Below are positions 25,997 to 34,583 of a stretch of DNA of 64,000 nt, piece by piece (within the stretch, counting starts at the first letter, position 1; every line of letters starts with the position of its first letter). Source of the DNA: Rivularia sp. MS3. GTDB taxonomy: Bacteria > Cyanobacteriota > Cyanobacteriia > Cyanobacteriales > Nostocaceae. The stretch is from positions 87,343 to 151,342 of the forward strand of contig JAHCMI010000011.1 in NCBI GenBank assembly GCA_019192545.1, given 5' to 3'. The notes below the pieces were generated by a model. The model saw only the letters and a list, made by a program, of their open reading frames with translations. It did no database searches and had not been told where the DNA came from. The position numbers were made by a program, and so were the translations under genes.

Positions 25997-26637
25997 AATT
26001 ATGAAAGAAGAATGAATTATTACGAAAGTTTTCTTGCCTCTAATGTTAGTAAACTTTGTTTATCCTTTAATCCCCGTAGAGAAATAAGACCTTCGATAGA
26101 ATAAATAAAAAGGAAAATTAACAGGACTTACGCAAATAAAAGAAATAGTCAATTTTGTATTTAAAAAAAATACAGATTCTATATTTACGTAAAAAAAGAA
26201 TAAAAAAAAATCACAAAAACTTGTATGAAAGATTCAGTTAATATGAAATATTAAACAACTATCTTGTGGCATACTTCTTATGGATTTTGTTTATCTAACT
26301 ATAGATAGGTGCATAGTTTTTATCTTTAGAGATATTAATGGGATGAAACTTCTTCTTCGGCACTTGCAGTAACTAAATATCCCGCCGTTTTTCGTTCATA
26401 TTCGGAACAAAATTTATATATGATGGTGTTGTCATACCTTATTAAATTGACGGCGGGACATTTTATTTCTTGTTATTTCTTGAATGACACAGATTCAATT
26501 TCGACTCTGATTGAATTACAAAATTAGCACGATGTTCATCCTCAAAAGTCATAAAAAATATTGACTTGTCGGGAGTTAAATAAATTAATATTCCATAAAC
26601 TACGTTTACCATTGCAATCTGTTGAAATAAAAATGGC
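25997..26637. other. Gene-free AT-rich region
   Basis: No convincing ORF is seen. TCCCGCCGT (26380-26388) and ACGGCGGGA (26450-26458) make a 9-bp inverted repeat with a 61-nt loop. The region should contain the fasciclin promoter at its left end. Confidence 0.45.
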
Positions 26638-26979
26638 ATGGCACTTAAGACAGAAATTATAGCTCAACAAAGCGTTCGCGAAAGACCGCAAAATACTCCA
26701 CCTTCAAGTGAAGTTACAGCAACTCAAGTTGGATTAGCATTAGCAACCTTTTCCGTAGCTGTTCTGATTGTGACTTTAATACTGATTTTTGTCGAACATT
26801 TTAAGAATAAAAAAAGTTTATATCCTCATCTGGATATTGGCAAAAGTTTTTCTTCTATTCCCTGTCGCAAATGTCAGTTTTTCGATAACAATCAGCATCT
26901 TGCCTGTGCCGTACAACCTGCGCTAGTTTTAAGTTTAGAAGCTTCTAAATGTCAGGATTATAGGCGAAGAAAGAAATAA
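26638..26979 (+). CDS. Single-pass membrane protein with a Cys-rich tail (113 aa)
   Basis: The N-terminal 25 residues are polar, followed by one strong membrane helix (ATFSVAVLIVTLILIFVEHF, about 37-56). The cytosolic or lumenal tail holds CRKCQFFDNNQHLACAVQPA and a late Cys (SKCQDY), a four-Cys arrangement that could bind metal. The pattern IPCRKCQFF...LACAVQP...C.DY recurs in small cyanobacterial proteins of unknown function. It stands alone on the plus strand, upstream of the rhodopsin gene. Confidence 0.65.
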   Translation: MALKTEIIAQQSVRERPQNTPPSSEVTATQVGLALATFSVAVLIVTLILIFVEHFKNKKSLYPHLDIGKSFSSIPCRKCQFFDNNQHLACAVQPALVLSLEASKCQDYRRRKK

Positions 26980-27145
26980 ATTATTTATTTATTTTTATAG
27001 TTAGGACTTATAGTACTGAGCAAGACAATCTAATTAACCATTATTTAAGCTCTACTTAGACTAACTTCAATATTCAATTTAGTCTAAGTAACAACCAATT
27101 AACTTCCCATGCTCAAAAATTAATCATTAGGAGAATAATTCATTA

Positions 27146-28077
27146 GTGCGCTTAATCAAAAATCTAATTCCATTTTTCTTAGTAACGTTATTTGTAGCAA
27201 TACTGGGCAATCTATCCCCAGCTATGTCTCAAACTCCAGATGTAGGAGCGCTTAATATCGACAATATATCTACAGGGTTAAATTTTGAAAATTTACTAAC
27301 CTATACACCCATGCAACATTCGATTGTTGAAGGGTTTTTAACGCTGGGATATGCAGCACAAGCAGCGGGTTTAGTTTATTTTTTGGCAACGATGAGCATA
27401 TCGCTCCTCGCTATCGGCTTTCTTCAGCATTGTCCGCAGTGGTAATGGTATCGGCTTTCCTCGAATTGTGGCGACTTGCTCAAGATTGGAGATATGCATT
27501 TACTTTTAGTGATGGTTTGTGGCGACCTGTTAATGATGCTTTTTCTAACGGTTTCCGATATGTAAACTGGTCTATTGATGTACCGATACTGCTGATACAG
27601 CTTGTGGTTGTATTGGGTTTAACTCGCAAAAGCGCCATTTCTTACGCGACTAAGTTCACGATTGGCGGACTTTTAATGATTTGGACGGGATATATAGGAC
27701 AGTTTTATGAAGTCACAGATCCAATTCCGTTTTGGATTTGGGGTGCGGTTAGTACCGTATTTTATGTTTATGTGCTGTTTGTAGTTTGGGGATTAATTTC
27801 TAAAGAATCTGACAATCTACCGAAAAGCCCCGACAATCTTCCAGGAATGATGCGGTTTGTGCGCTCGTATCTTTTTATAACTTGGACGCTTTATCCCATA
27901 GCTTATATTATCCCAGCATTTTGGTTTGATGGTTGGGGTGTAGTGACTAGACAAATTATCTACACGGTTGCTGATGTTACCTCTAAGGTTATCTATGGAG
28001 TTATTCTCGGTTACATAGCCCGCAAGCGCAGCGAAGCGATTGATTATGAACCAGCAATGGCGACTTCGCGACGATAG
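27146..28077 (+). pseudogene. Microbial rhodopsin of the NDQ (Na+ pump) type, split by one frameshift
   Basis: Two overlapping ORFs, 27146-27445 (GTG start, signal peptide ending AMSQ, helix A and the start of B) and 27430-28077 (helices B-G), together match sodium-pumping rhodopsins. In the second ORF helix C reads RYVNWSIDVPILLIQL: Asn46, Asp50 and Gln57 occupy the N-D-Q motif positions (spacing 4 and 7, as in KR2). Other family matches are TGYIGQFYEV, SWTLYP-like ITWTLYPIAY, and Schiff-base Lys186 in TVADVTSKVIYGV. The frames join if one base is added between GCA (27386-27388) and GAT (27391), giving ATxDEHIAPRYRLSSALSAV. Such proteins export Na+ in light using retinal. As sequenced no full-length pump is made, unless the indel is an assembly error. 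Confidence 0.85.
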
Positions 28078-28126
28078 TTATTGATAGTTTTTTGCTTTTG
28101 AGTTGTTTTAAGAGCTAACAGGATAA

Positions 28127-28477
28127 TCTGTTGAAGTAATCTATCTAGGTTTACTACCCAGTTTGGGTGTTTTAGCAATTCCTGGTGTCGGTGCAGCAGC
28201 AGAAGTAGGTGTAATACTTGCAAATACTCTTATCGGTGGTGGTATAGGTGCTGCTAGCGGTGGTTTGCTTGGTGCTTTGATTGGTTGGGGAGTACCTGAA
28301 GAACGAGCTAACTATTATAATGAGCAGCTTTCTCAAGGAAAGTATGTAGTATTGCTTGAAGGACATCAATCGGAAATTAATACGGCTGAATCAATTTTGA
28401 GAAATCAAGGAGTACGAGATTGGGAAATTTATAACACACCGACAGCAGGAAATCCTGTTAATCGCACAGTCTTCTAA
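28127..28477 (+). pseudogene. General-stress glycine-zipper protein, 5'-truncated
   Basis: The open frame begins right after a TAA without a start codon (SVEVIYLGLLPSLGV). It then reads AIPGVGAAAEVGVILANTLI, a glycine-rich hydrophobic zipper (GGGIGAASGGLLGALIGWGV), VPEERANYYNEQLSQGKYVV and a C-terminal alpha/beta end. This is the second half of the cyanobacterial stress-protein family related to the general-stress 17M/YflT domain. The N-terminal domain, usually about 70 residues, is absent. A TTG at 28163 could start a 104-aa product. A complete relative of similar layout lies at 49406-49921. Confidence 0.6.
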
Positions 28478-28641
28478 TATTGTGTAGTAAACAGCCAGTC
28501 TAAAGCACTTGATATTGTTAATAGGCTTTATCCGAAAACTGCTTATAGGGGCTGGGGAAGAAAAATAAAAAACCCCTCGTCCCTTTTTCTGTGGTAGCCT
28601 CTGAAGCAATAATAGCACTGGCAAATTTTCAAAAATAAAAA

Positions 28642-29352
28642 ATGAAACTCAAAGATAAAAAAGTAGTTGTAATTGGTGGTAGTTCGGGAATGGGACTAGA
28701 AATCGCTAAATCTGCTGCTCAAGCGGAAGCTGATACCATCATTGCTAGTCGTTCGCCACAAAAGTTGGAAGCAGCTTTAGCAGAAATCGAACACCATGTT
28801 TCAGCATATCCTATAGATTTAACTGACTCCAGTTCAATTAAAGAATTTTTTCAGCGTATTGGAGCGATTGATTATCTAATTATCTCTGGTAGTTCTCTAG
28901 AAATGGGAGCATTTCGAGAATTACCAGTAGAAAAAGCAATGCAATCGATGGATAGTAAGTTTTGGGGACCCTACCGTGCAGTTAAAGCAGCACAGATGAG
29001 CGATAATGGCTCGATTATTTTGTTTTCTGGGGGTCTTAGTCGCAAACCGTCGAAAGGTGCAGCGATAGTTTCTGCTATTAATGCAGCGATTGAAGGACTC
29101 GGACGAGCTTTAGCATTAGAACTTGCTCCGGTGCGGGTTAATGTAATTTCTCCAGGAGTAGTGCAAACCCCTATTTATAGCGATATGCCTGAAGATAAAC
29201 GCGAGCAAATGTATAATCAAACTGCCGAAAAACTTCCCGTTAATAAAGTTGGAAAAACAGAAGATATTGCTAAAATAACACTTGAAGTAATGTCCAATGA
29301 TTATATAACAGGAACGGTTATCGATGTTAACGGTGGTAGTTTTTTAGTTTGA
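28642..29352 (+). CDS. SDR-family protein lacking the YxxxK catalytic motif
   Basis: The 236-aa Rossmann protein has the cofactor motif VVVIGGSSGMGLEIAK (7-22), YPIDLTDSSSI and the C-terminal VNVISPGVVQTPIY, and ends TGTVIDVNGGSFLV as SDRs do. In place of the catalytic YxxxK it reads GAAIVSAINAAIEGLGRA, so both Tyr and Lys are replaced; the Ser region is FSGGLSRKPSKG. Some atypical SDR subfamilies share this loss, so it may bind NAD(P) without classical dehydrogenase chemistry. Substrate unknown. It is a monocistronic-looking gene followed by a small lipoprotein gene. Confidence 0.85.
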   Translation: MKLKDKKVVVIGGSSGMGLEIAKSAAQAEADTIIASRSPQKLEAALAEIEHHVSAYPIDLTDSSSIKEFFQRIGAIDYLIISGSSLEMGAFRELPVEKAMQSMDSKFWGPYRAVKAAQMSDNGSIILFSGGLSRKPSKGAAIVSAINAAIEGLGRALALELAPVRVNVISPGVVQTPIYSDMPEDKREQMYNQTAEKLPVNKVGKTEDIAKITLEVMSNDYITGTVIDVNGGSFLV

Positions 29353-29474
29353 ATAAGTTGTTAATAGTATTTGAAAGTCAATTTTTACACTGCACATGAT
29401 TATCTAAGTTTTGTATCAAATAATTTAGAAGATTCACCAAATTACCAATAAAATAATTAACGAGGAAAAATAGA

Positions 29475-29678
29475 ATGCGTTATCTCCTAATTTTCACAAT
29501 GTTAATCTCTATCCTGCTTTCAGGTTGTGAGCTTTTTACTCCCCATACCAGTGATGCACTTTCTCAGACAAAGCAAGTGAAAGAACTCGAAAAGCAAACC
29601 CAGCAAATCGAAAAACAAACAGAAGCACTAGAAAGACTAGCAAAATCAACCGAAAAAATTGCTAATCCTCAAAAATAA
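29475..29678 (+). CDS. Small coiled-coil lipoprotein (67 aa)
   Basis: A type II signal sequence (LLIFTMLISILLSGCELF) has a lipobox LSGC with Cys18. The mature part is a Gln/Lys/Glu heptad coiled coil (KELEKQTQQIEKQTEALERL). AACGAGGAAA just before the ATG is a good ribosome-binding site. Short lipoproteins of this kind resemble Lpp-like envelope proteins in size and design, but no specific homology is claimed. Confidence 0.7.
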   Translation: MRYLLIFTMLISILLSGCELFTPHTSDALSQTKQVKELEKQTQQIEKQTEALERLAKSTEKIANPQK

Positions 29679-29781
29679 TTAGTGTATCTGCTTTTATCAA
29701 TTGATAATAACAACTAAAGTCAAGATGATGGTAATAAAAACTGAACCGCGCAGTCCCCCTGATGAAAACTAGATTTCACCA

Positions 29782-30600
29782 TTATGTATCATCTTGTTGC
29801 GATACAGCTTGGATTCGTCTATTGATTTCTGACCAGTTCACCACATTCCACCAATTATTCAGATACTCAGCACGCTGGTTTTGATATCTAAGGTAGTATG
29901 CGTGTTCCCATACATCGTTACCCATAATTGGATACAAGCTGTCCATGATGGGGCTATCTTGATTAGGTGTAGTCACAATCTGGAGTTGATTTTGCGGATT
30001 ACGCACCAACCAAACCCATCCACTACCAAACCGATCTCCACCTGCTTGATTAAACTGTTTTTTAAAGGCATCAAAACTACCAAAGGTTTGATTTATTTGT
30101 TGAGCTATTTCTCCTGTAGGTTCTCCACCACCATTGGGACTCATAATTTGCCAGAAAATTGTGTGATTGAGATGACCCCCACCGTTGTTGCGTACTGTCT
30201 CCCGAATATCTTCTGGGACGCTGTTTAAGTCGCGTAACATCGCTTCTACACTTTTATTTTGCAGTTCGGGATATTTCTGTAATGCTGCGTTGAGATTTTT
30301 CACATATGCAGCATGATGTCTGTCGTGATGCAGTTTCATTGTTTCTGCATCAATAGCTTTTTCTAATGCATTTGCAGCGTAGGGTAATTCTGGTAGCCGT
30401 GCGGGGGAAGTAGTTAGTTCTCTGTCAGGATATGCTACAGCAAAAGATTGGGTACTAAAAGTTTTTTCTGTTACAGGTGTTGCTGTAGAAGTTGATGACT
30501 CATTTATTGATGCTGTTTGACAAGCAAATAACAGAGAAATTAAGAAAAATCCTGTGAGAAAAAGTATAGATTTTTGTCGCCAAGTTTTTTTTACAATCAT
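29782..30600 (-). CDS. sodA: Membrane-anchored Mn-type superoxide dismutase
   Basis: The 272-aa protein has an N-terminal lipoprotein-like/transmembrane segment ([18 protein letters not shown]) and a Ser/Thr linker. The SOD fold follows: [35 protein letters not shown] (first ligand His), [13 protein letters not shown] (second), and [16 protein letters not shown] (Asp and His ligands). [10 protein letters not shown] places Gln in the C-terminal domain position usual for Mn enzymes. It converts superoxide to O2 and H2O2 at the membrane or periplasm, as known for Mn-SODs of filamentous cyanobacteria. The metal assignment is from motif only. Confidence 0.9.
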   Translation of the reverse strand: MIVKKTWRQKSILFLTGFFLISLLFACQTASINESSTSTATPVTEKTFSTQSFAVAYPDRELTTSPARLPELPYAANALEKAIDAETMKLHHDRHHAAYVKNLNAALQKYPELQNKSVEAMLRDLNSVPEDIRETVRNNGGGHLNHTIFWQIMSPNGGGEPTGEIAQQINQTFGSFDAFKKQFNQAGGDRFGSGWVWLVRNPQNQLQIVTTPNQDSPIMDSLYPIMGNDVWEHAYYLRYQNQRAEYLNNWWNVVNWSEINRRIQAVSQQDDT

Positions 30601-30645
30601 AAATTTTTATCTAATTAGTTATTGCAAATGGAAGACTGATAGGTT

Positions 30646-30993
30646 CTAAGTAAATGGTATTACGAAATTGAGAATGGAATTAACAATTGCTAAAGCAATA
30701 GAACCAATCGTAGCGCTCCAAAATCCGTATCTTAAGCGAAACCCAGGTACTATAGTCGCTGATAATCCAAATATGATTGAATTTAAAACAAAGAAGAACA
30801 AACCCAAAGTCAGGATAATGAATGGTAATGTAAAAAAGGTTAAAACGGGAAGCAAAAGTGCATTCAAAATTCCAAAAATTGTGGCAGTAATTAACGCTTT
30901 TCCAAAACTATCTATTTCTACTCCTATCGGTAGTTTAGAAATTATTAGAAAGCTGATAGCCGTTACTAACCAAGTAAGAATCAACCCAGCCAT
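30646..30993 (-). CDS. Phage-holin-4-like (YvlD family) small membrane protein
   Basis: The 115-aa protein has four membrane helices (LILTWLVTAISFLIISKL; ALITATIFGILNALLLPVL; LPFIILTLGLFFFVLNSII; a last helix near the C-terminus). The NALLLPVL and FVLNSI motifs are typical of the Phage_holin_4_2/YvlD family, widespread chromosomal proteins tied to envelope stress rather than phage lysis. AAGGAG lies 8 bases before the ATG at 30993, which fixes the start against an in-frame TTG at 30999. It lies downstream of nothing on its strand and just before the SOD gene, with which it may be co-transcribed. Confidence 0.8.
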   Translation of the reverse strand: MAGLILTWLVTAISFLIISKLPIGVEIDSFGKALITATIFGILNALLLPVLTFFTLPFIILTLGLFFFVLNSIIFGLSATIVPGFRLRYGFWSATIGSIALAIVNSILNFVIPFT

Positions 30994-31191
30994 AAGCAAG
31001 ACTCCTTATCACTACCATTTCGATATTTTTAATATTAGTGATAAATGTGAAGAGGAAGTGACTGCTTTACATAACGTCATATTAAAGTATGAGTAAATTA
31101 CGGGAACAGTACACAACGGTTGATGGAATATCGGTCTTTTCAATGGTTACAGCAAGCGAAAACTATTAAAATGATTTAAAAAACCTCGAAG

Positions 31192-32391
31192 ATGAATATC
31201 TTAGTATTTAATGCAGGTAGTGCTTCTCTTAAGTTTGAAATTATACGGGCTGATTCACAAAATCCTGATTTGAAGCAATTGCACAAAGTAACTAGTGGCT
31301 CTATAGAACATATTGGAGCAGACACCGTTCTTTCACAGTTAGAAAATAAAGAAGTAATTGATAAACAGCAAATTACTGCATCGGATTATAGTAACGCGAC
31401 TCAACAAGCACTAAAGTGGCTTGATAAACAGGAAATTAATACAAAATTTGATGTTGTCGGACATCGAATAGTGCATGGAGCAAATCGCTTTAATGCCCCG
31501 GTATTAATTGATGATAAAGTTATTGAAGATATCAAAGCTCTCGAAGAACTTGCACCGCTACATAATGCAAATGCTGTAGATGTAATTCAAGCTACTCGTA
31601 ACTTACTTGGTAAAGAAGTACCGATGGTAGCTGTTTTTGATACTGTGTTTCATAGTGATATCCCTGATTTTGCTTACCTTTACGGAATTCCTTATGAATT
31701 ATCCGAGCGCTATCAAATCAGACGTTATGGCTTTCACGGTATCTCTCATCAATATATGACAACACGATACGCGCAGATAACTAATACCCCTGTTGAAGAA
31801 GTTGATATTATTACCCTGCATTTAGAAAGTGGTTGTTCTGCAACGGCAGTTAAAGCAGGAAAATCAATCGATACATCAATGGGTTTTACACCCCTTGAAG
31901 GATTGATGATGGGAAAACGTTCTGGCGATATTGACCCTGCACTTGTAAATTATCTTGCTAGTAAAGAAGGTGTTAAAGTCAGCGAAATAGAAGAATTATT
32001 CAATCATAAATCTGGGCTTTTGGGTGTTTCTGGGATGTCTCACGATACACGGGTGTTGATGAAGCATTTTGACACCGATAAACGAGTACGTCTAGCAATG
32101 GAGGTTTTTTGTTACCGCATTCTTAAATATATTGGGGCTTATTTAGCTGCAATGGGTGGAGCTAAAGCAATTGTCTTTGGTGGTGGGATTGGGGAAAATA
32201 CAGTTTACGTGCGTAATTATATTTGTTCTCGACTCAAATGGTGCGGATTGGTTCTCGATTCCGAACGTAATCAACAAGTTATTGATTGTGAAGGGCAAAT
32301 TAGTACTGATGATTCTGAGTTACACGCTTATGCAATACCTGTTGAGGAAGGATTGCAGATTGCACAAGAAGCTGTTTTGACGATTTTATAA
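31192..32391 (+). CDS. ackA: Acetate kinase
   Basis: The 399-aa protein has the ASKHA fold signatures: MNILVFNAGSASLKFEI (phosphate 1), VVGHRIVHGA, YGFHGISHQYM (catalytic region), LHLESGCSATAVKAGKSIDT (HLGNG-like, with Glu-Ser instead of Gly-Asn), MGKRSGDIDPAL, and FGGGIGENTVYVR (adenosine). It converts acetate and ATP to acetyl phosphate and ADP. No phosphotransacetylase or phosphoketolase gene is adjacent. The length is usual. The divergent HLESG loop suggests a paralogue of the acetate/propionate kinase family, and substrate preference is uncertain. Confidence 0.88.
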   Translation: MNILVFNAGSASLKFEIIRADSQNPDLKQLHKVTSGSIEHIGADTVLSQLENKEVIDKQQITASDYSNATQQALKWLDKQEINTKFDVVGHRIVHGANRFNAPVLIDDKVIEDIKALEELAPLHNANAVDVIQATRNLLGKEVPMVAVFDTVFHSDIPDFAYLYGIPYELSERYQIRRYGFHGISHQYMTTRYAQITNTPVEEVDIITLHLESGCSATAVKAGKSIDTSMGFTPLEGLMMGKRSGDIDPALVNYLASKEGVKVSEIEELFNHKSGLLGVSGMSHDTRVLMKHFDTDKRVRLAMEVFCYRILKYIGAYLAAMGGAKAIVFGGGIGENTVYVRNYICSRLKWCGLVLDSERNQQVIDCEGQISTDDSELHAYAIPVEEGLQIAQEAVLTIL

Positions 32392-32511
32392 ATATTACCT
32401 ATTTAAGCTCAATCTATGTAATTAGATAGAACGGAAATTGCAAGGAAATAACTAGCATCAACGTAAAGCTGGATGGACACGCATTTGTAAAGTGTAAAGC
32501 AGGAGAAAACC

Positions 32512-34527
32512 ATGCGATTGCGTACAACGCTCGTTCTCATCTGTTTGCTGGTTTTAGTTGGCTTTCTGGGTTTTCAATTAGAACTAACGTTGCCAGGAAG
32601 ACCACCGAATATTAATAACACTTACACACCTTTGACACAATCTCCACCACAAGGAATTGGCTCTTACGATGTGCTAGGTTATTCTATTTCTAAGCTAGAA
32701 GCAGAAAAATTATTGCAAACAGAAACCGGACAGGAAATACTTTCTCCCGCTAATGGTGCGGTTGAAGTTACGGAAGAATTAATAGATTTAGGTCGCGATG
32801 CTTTCTATCGAGAAACTTTTGGTAACGAATATCTATTTACAGATGTAGTGGGTATTCTCGATGGTCCGATTAATTTACGCAGTATTGCTTCCTCAGTTTT
32901 AAATTTGAAAGGACAACCAACTACTAATTTACAAGTTCCTATAGACCAGGATATTACCGTTGGTAAACGAACTTTCAAAGCTGGTACGGTTGTAAATACT
33001 GGATTAGATGTATCTGGTGGTTCTCTATTTCCTTTGGGGTTAATTACTCACCTTGATAAAGGCAAAGTTCGGGTTGGAGTTACTTGTGCTTTGTGTCATG
33101 CAACAGTAAACGAACAAACTGGACGTGTTTTAGAAGGTGCAATTAACACAAATATAAATTTGGGTTCGTTAATTGCGATGGCAAGTAATTCTGCTGCACT
33201 CTTTCGTCAAACAGATGTTAATCCAAACAAAATCCCACCAGGAGAGCATAGTTTCATCAATAACAAAGGAGAAACAGCAAAACTCCCCGACCAAAAAATT
33301 ATGGAGGATGAAGTTGATGCTGCAATGCTTTCATGGGCACCCGGTAATTTTGTTTCTAATGGAGACTTGGAGAATAATTCGGCGCAAATTCCTACTTCCT
33401 ATACTCACGAAACTTTTCCCTATGCTTGGAGTGGTGTTGCTTCCATCGGTTGGTTCCACGGACTAACGACATTGAATAATGCTGTATTTGGGTTAAATGC
33501 TGACCCTACAACTACAGCAGATGCAAGTGAATCAGTATTAGGAATCGACAAGGAAGTTTATTTAGGCACAATGCTGCAAAATGCATCTAGTCGAAAATTT
33601 CAATTACCAGAAGGTGCAAAACCATCAGAATTTTTTGATAAAGTAGACCCGACTCCGGGAGAACCCGGTATTAATAGCGTGATAAAAATGCCGGAATATC
33701 CCAAAGGTTCTTTGTTTATGCAAAATGGGTTAATGGCAAATACTCCCGGTTTACCAGTGGCAGCACAATTAAATGGAATGTCTGCATTTCAAAACACTTT
33801 AGCCCCACCTGCTCATGAAGCTGCTGATATTGACACCTTGAAACGAGGTGCTGCTATTTTCCAAAAGGCTAATTGTGCCCAATGTCACAGCGGGCGTTAT
33901 TTTACCAATCATAAAGTAATTCCAGTCAAAGAAATTGCAACTCAACCCAAACGGGCACCAGCTTCGCGTAAATTTGCCCAGGAGTTTGTACCACCAGATA
34001 CTTATCCTCCGAATGTGCCCATACCTTTATTTGCTAATCCACCTGTATTATCAGTACCAACTGACATCACCCCACAGAAAGATATTGAGCTTTCCTACGC
34101 TTTGAGCGACCCAAATGGTGGTTACAAAGTACAGAATTTAATCGGACTATATCTAAGCGCTCCTTATCTTCATGATGGTGGTGTGGCTGCAAGTGCTGAT
34201 TCTATCAAACAAGATGACACCGGACGTTTTACTATTGCGATAAAAGATGAGTTAGGAATGGCTGGTACTTTGATGCGTGGTATTGCACCCAACCCAGAAA
34301 ATAGTTTACGAGTACTACTTGACCGGAAATTGCGAAAAGCTGTAGTTGCAGCAAACCGAAACAATCCCGATCTTCAACGGTCAAATGTAGACGGTAGCGG
34401 ACATGAATATTGGGTTGATAAAAAAGCTGGTTATAGCACTCAAGACCAAACCGACTTAATTAAATTCTTGCTGTCAATAGACGATGTACCAAGAGTTTTA
34501 CCAGAAACATCAATCGCGCACCGATAA
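32512..34527 (+). CDS. Exported di-heme cytochrome c, MauG/CCP-like C-terminal half
   Basis: The 671-aa protein has an N-terminal membrane anchor or signal (LVLICLLVLVGFLGFQLEL). Two heme-binding motifs are seen: CALCH (about residue 197) and CAQCH (about 456). The second is followed by a di-heme peroxidase-like end with LIGLYLSAPYLHDGGVAAS, where PYLHDGG resembles the motif of MauG/cytochrome c peroxidase proteins. It should act in the periplasm or thylakoid lumen as an electron-transfer or peroxidase-like protein. GGAGAAAACC before the ATG is a clear ribosome-binding site. The Nramp-like transporter starts 56 bases downstream, so the pair is probably an operon. Confidence 0.8.
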   Translation: MRLRTTLVLICLLVLVGFLGFQLELTLPGRPPNINNTYTPLTQSPPQGIGSYDVLGYSISKLEAEKLLQTETGQEILSPANGAVEVTEELIDLGRDAFYRETFGNEYLFTDVVGILDGPINLRSIASSVLNLKGQPTTNLQVPIDQDITVGKRTFKAGTVVNTGLDVSGGSLFPLGLITHLDKGKVRVGVTCALCHATVNEQTGRVLEGAINTNINLGSLIAMASNSAALFRQTDVNPNKIPPGEHSFINNKGETAKLPDQKIMEDEVDAAMLSWAPGNFVSNGDLENNSAQIPTSYTHETFPYAWSGVASIGWFHGLTTLNNAVFGLNADPTTTADASESVLGIDKEVYLGTMLQNASSRKFQLPEGAKPSEFFDKVDPTPGEPGINSVIKMPEYPKGSLFMQNGLMANTPGLPVAAQLNGMSAFQNTLAPPAHEAADIDTLKRGAAIFQKANCAQCHSGRYFTNHKVIPVKEIATQPKRAPASRKFAQEFVPPDTYPPNVPIPLFANPPVLSVPTDITPQKDIELSYALSDPNGGYKVQNLIGLYLSAPYLHDGGVAASADSIKQDDTGRFTIAIKDELGMAGTLMRGIAPNPENSLRVLLDRKLRKAVVAANRNNPDLQRSNVDGSGHEYWVDKKAGYSTQDQTDLIKFLLSIDDVPRVLPETSIAHR

Positions 34528-34583
34528 AGCAAGTACTTATTGTCAAGTTTTTGAAGAGTAATAGCAAACTTTTAATAGCCTTT

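Noticed and set aside
26123..26140. AGGACTTACGCA sequence resembling a cyanobacterial IS end
   Set aside because: No second inverted end, duplication or transposase remnant could be found nearby.
30668..31096. 142-aa plus-strand ORF
   Set aside because: It is antisense to the membrane protein at 30646-30993, is very basic and has no family-like pattern. The minus-strand gene has helices, known motifs and a good ribosome-binding site.
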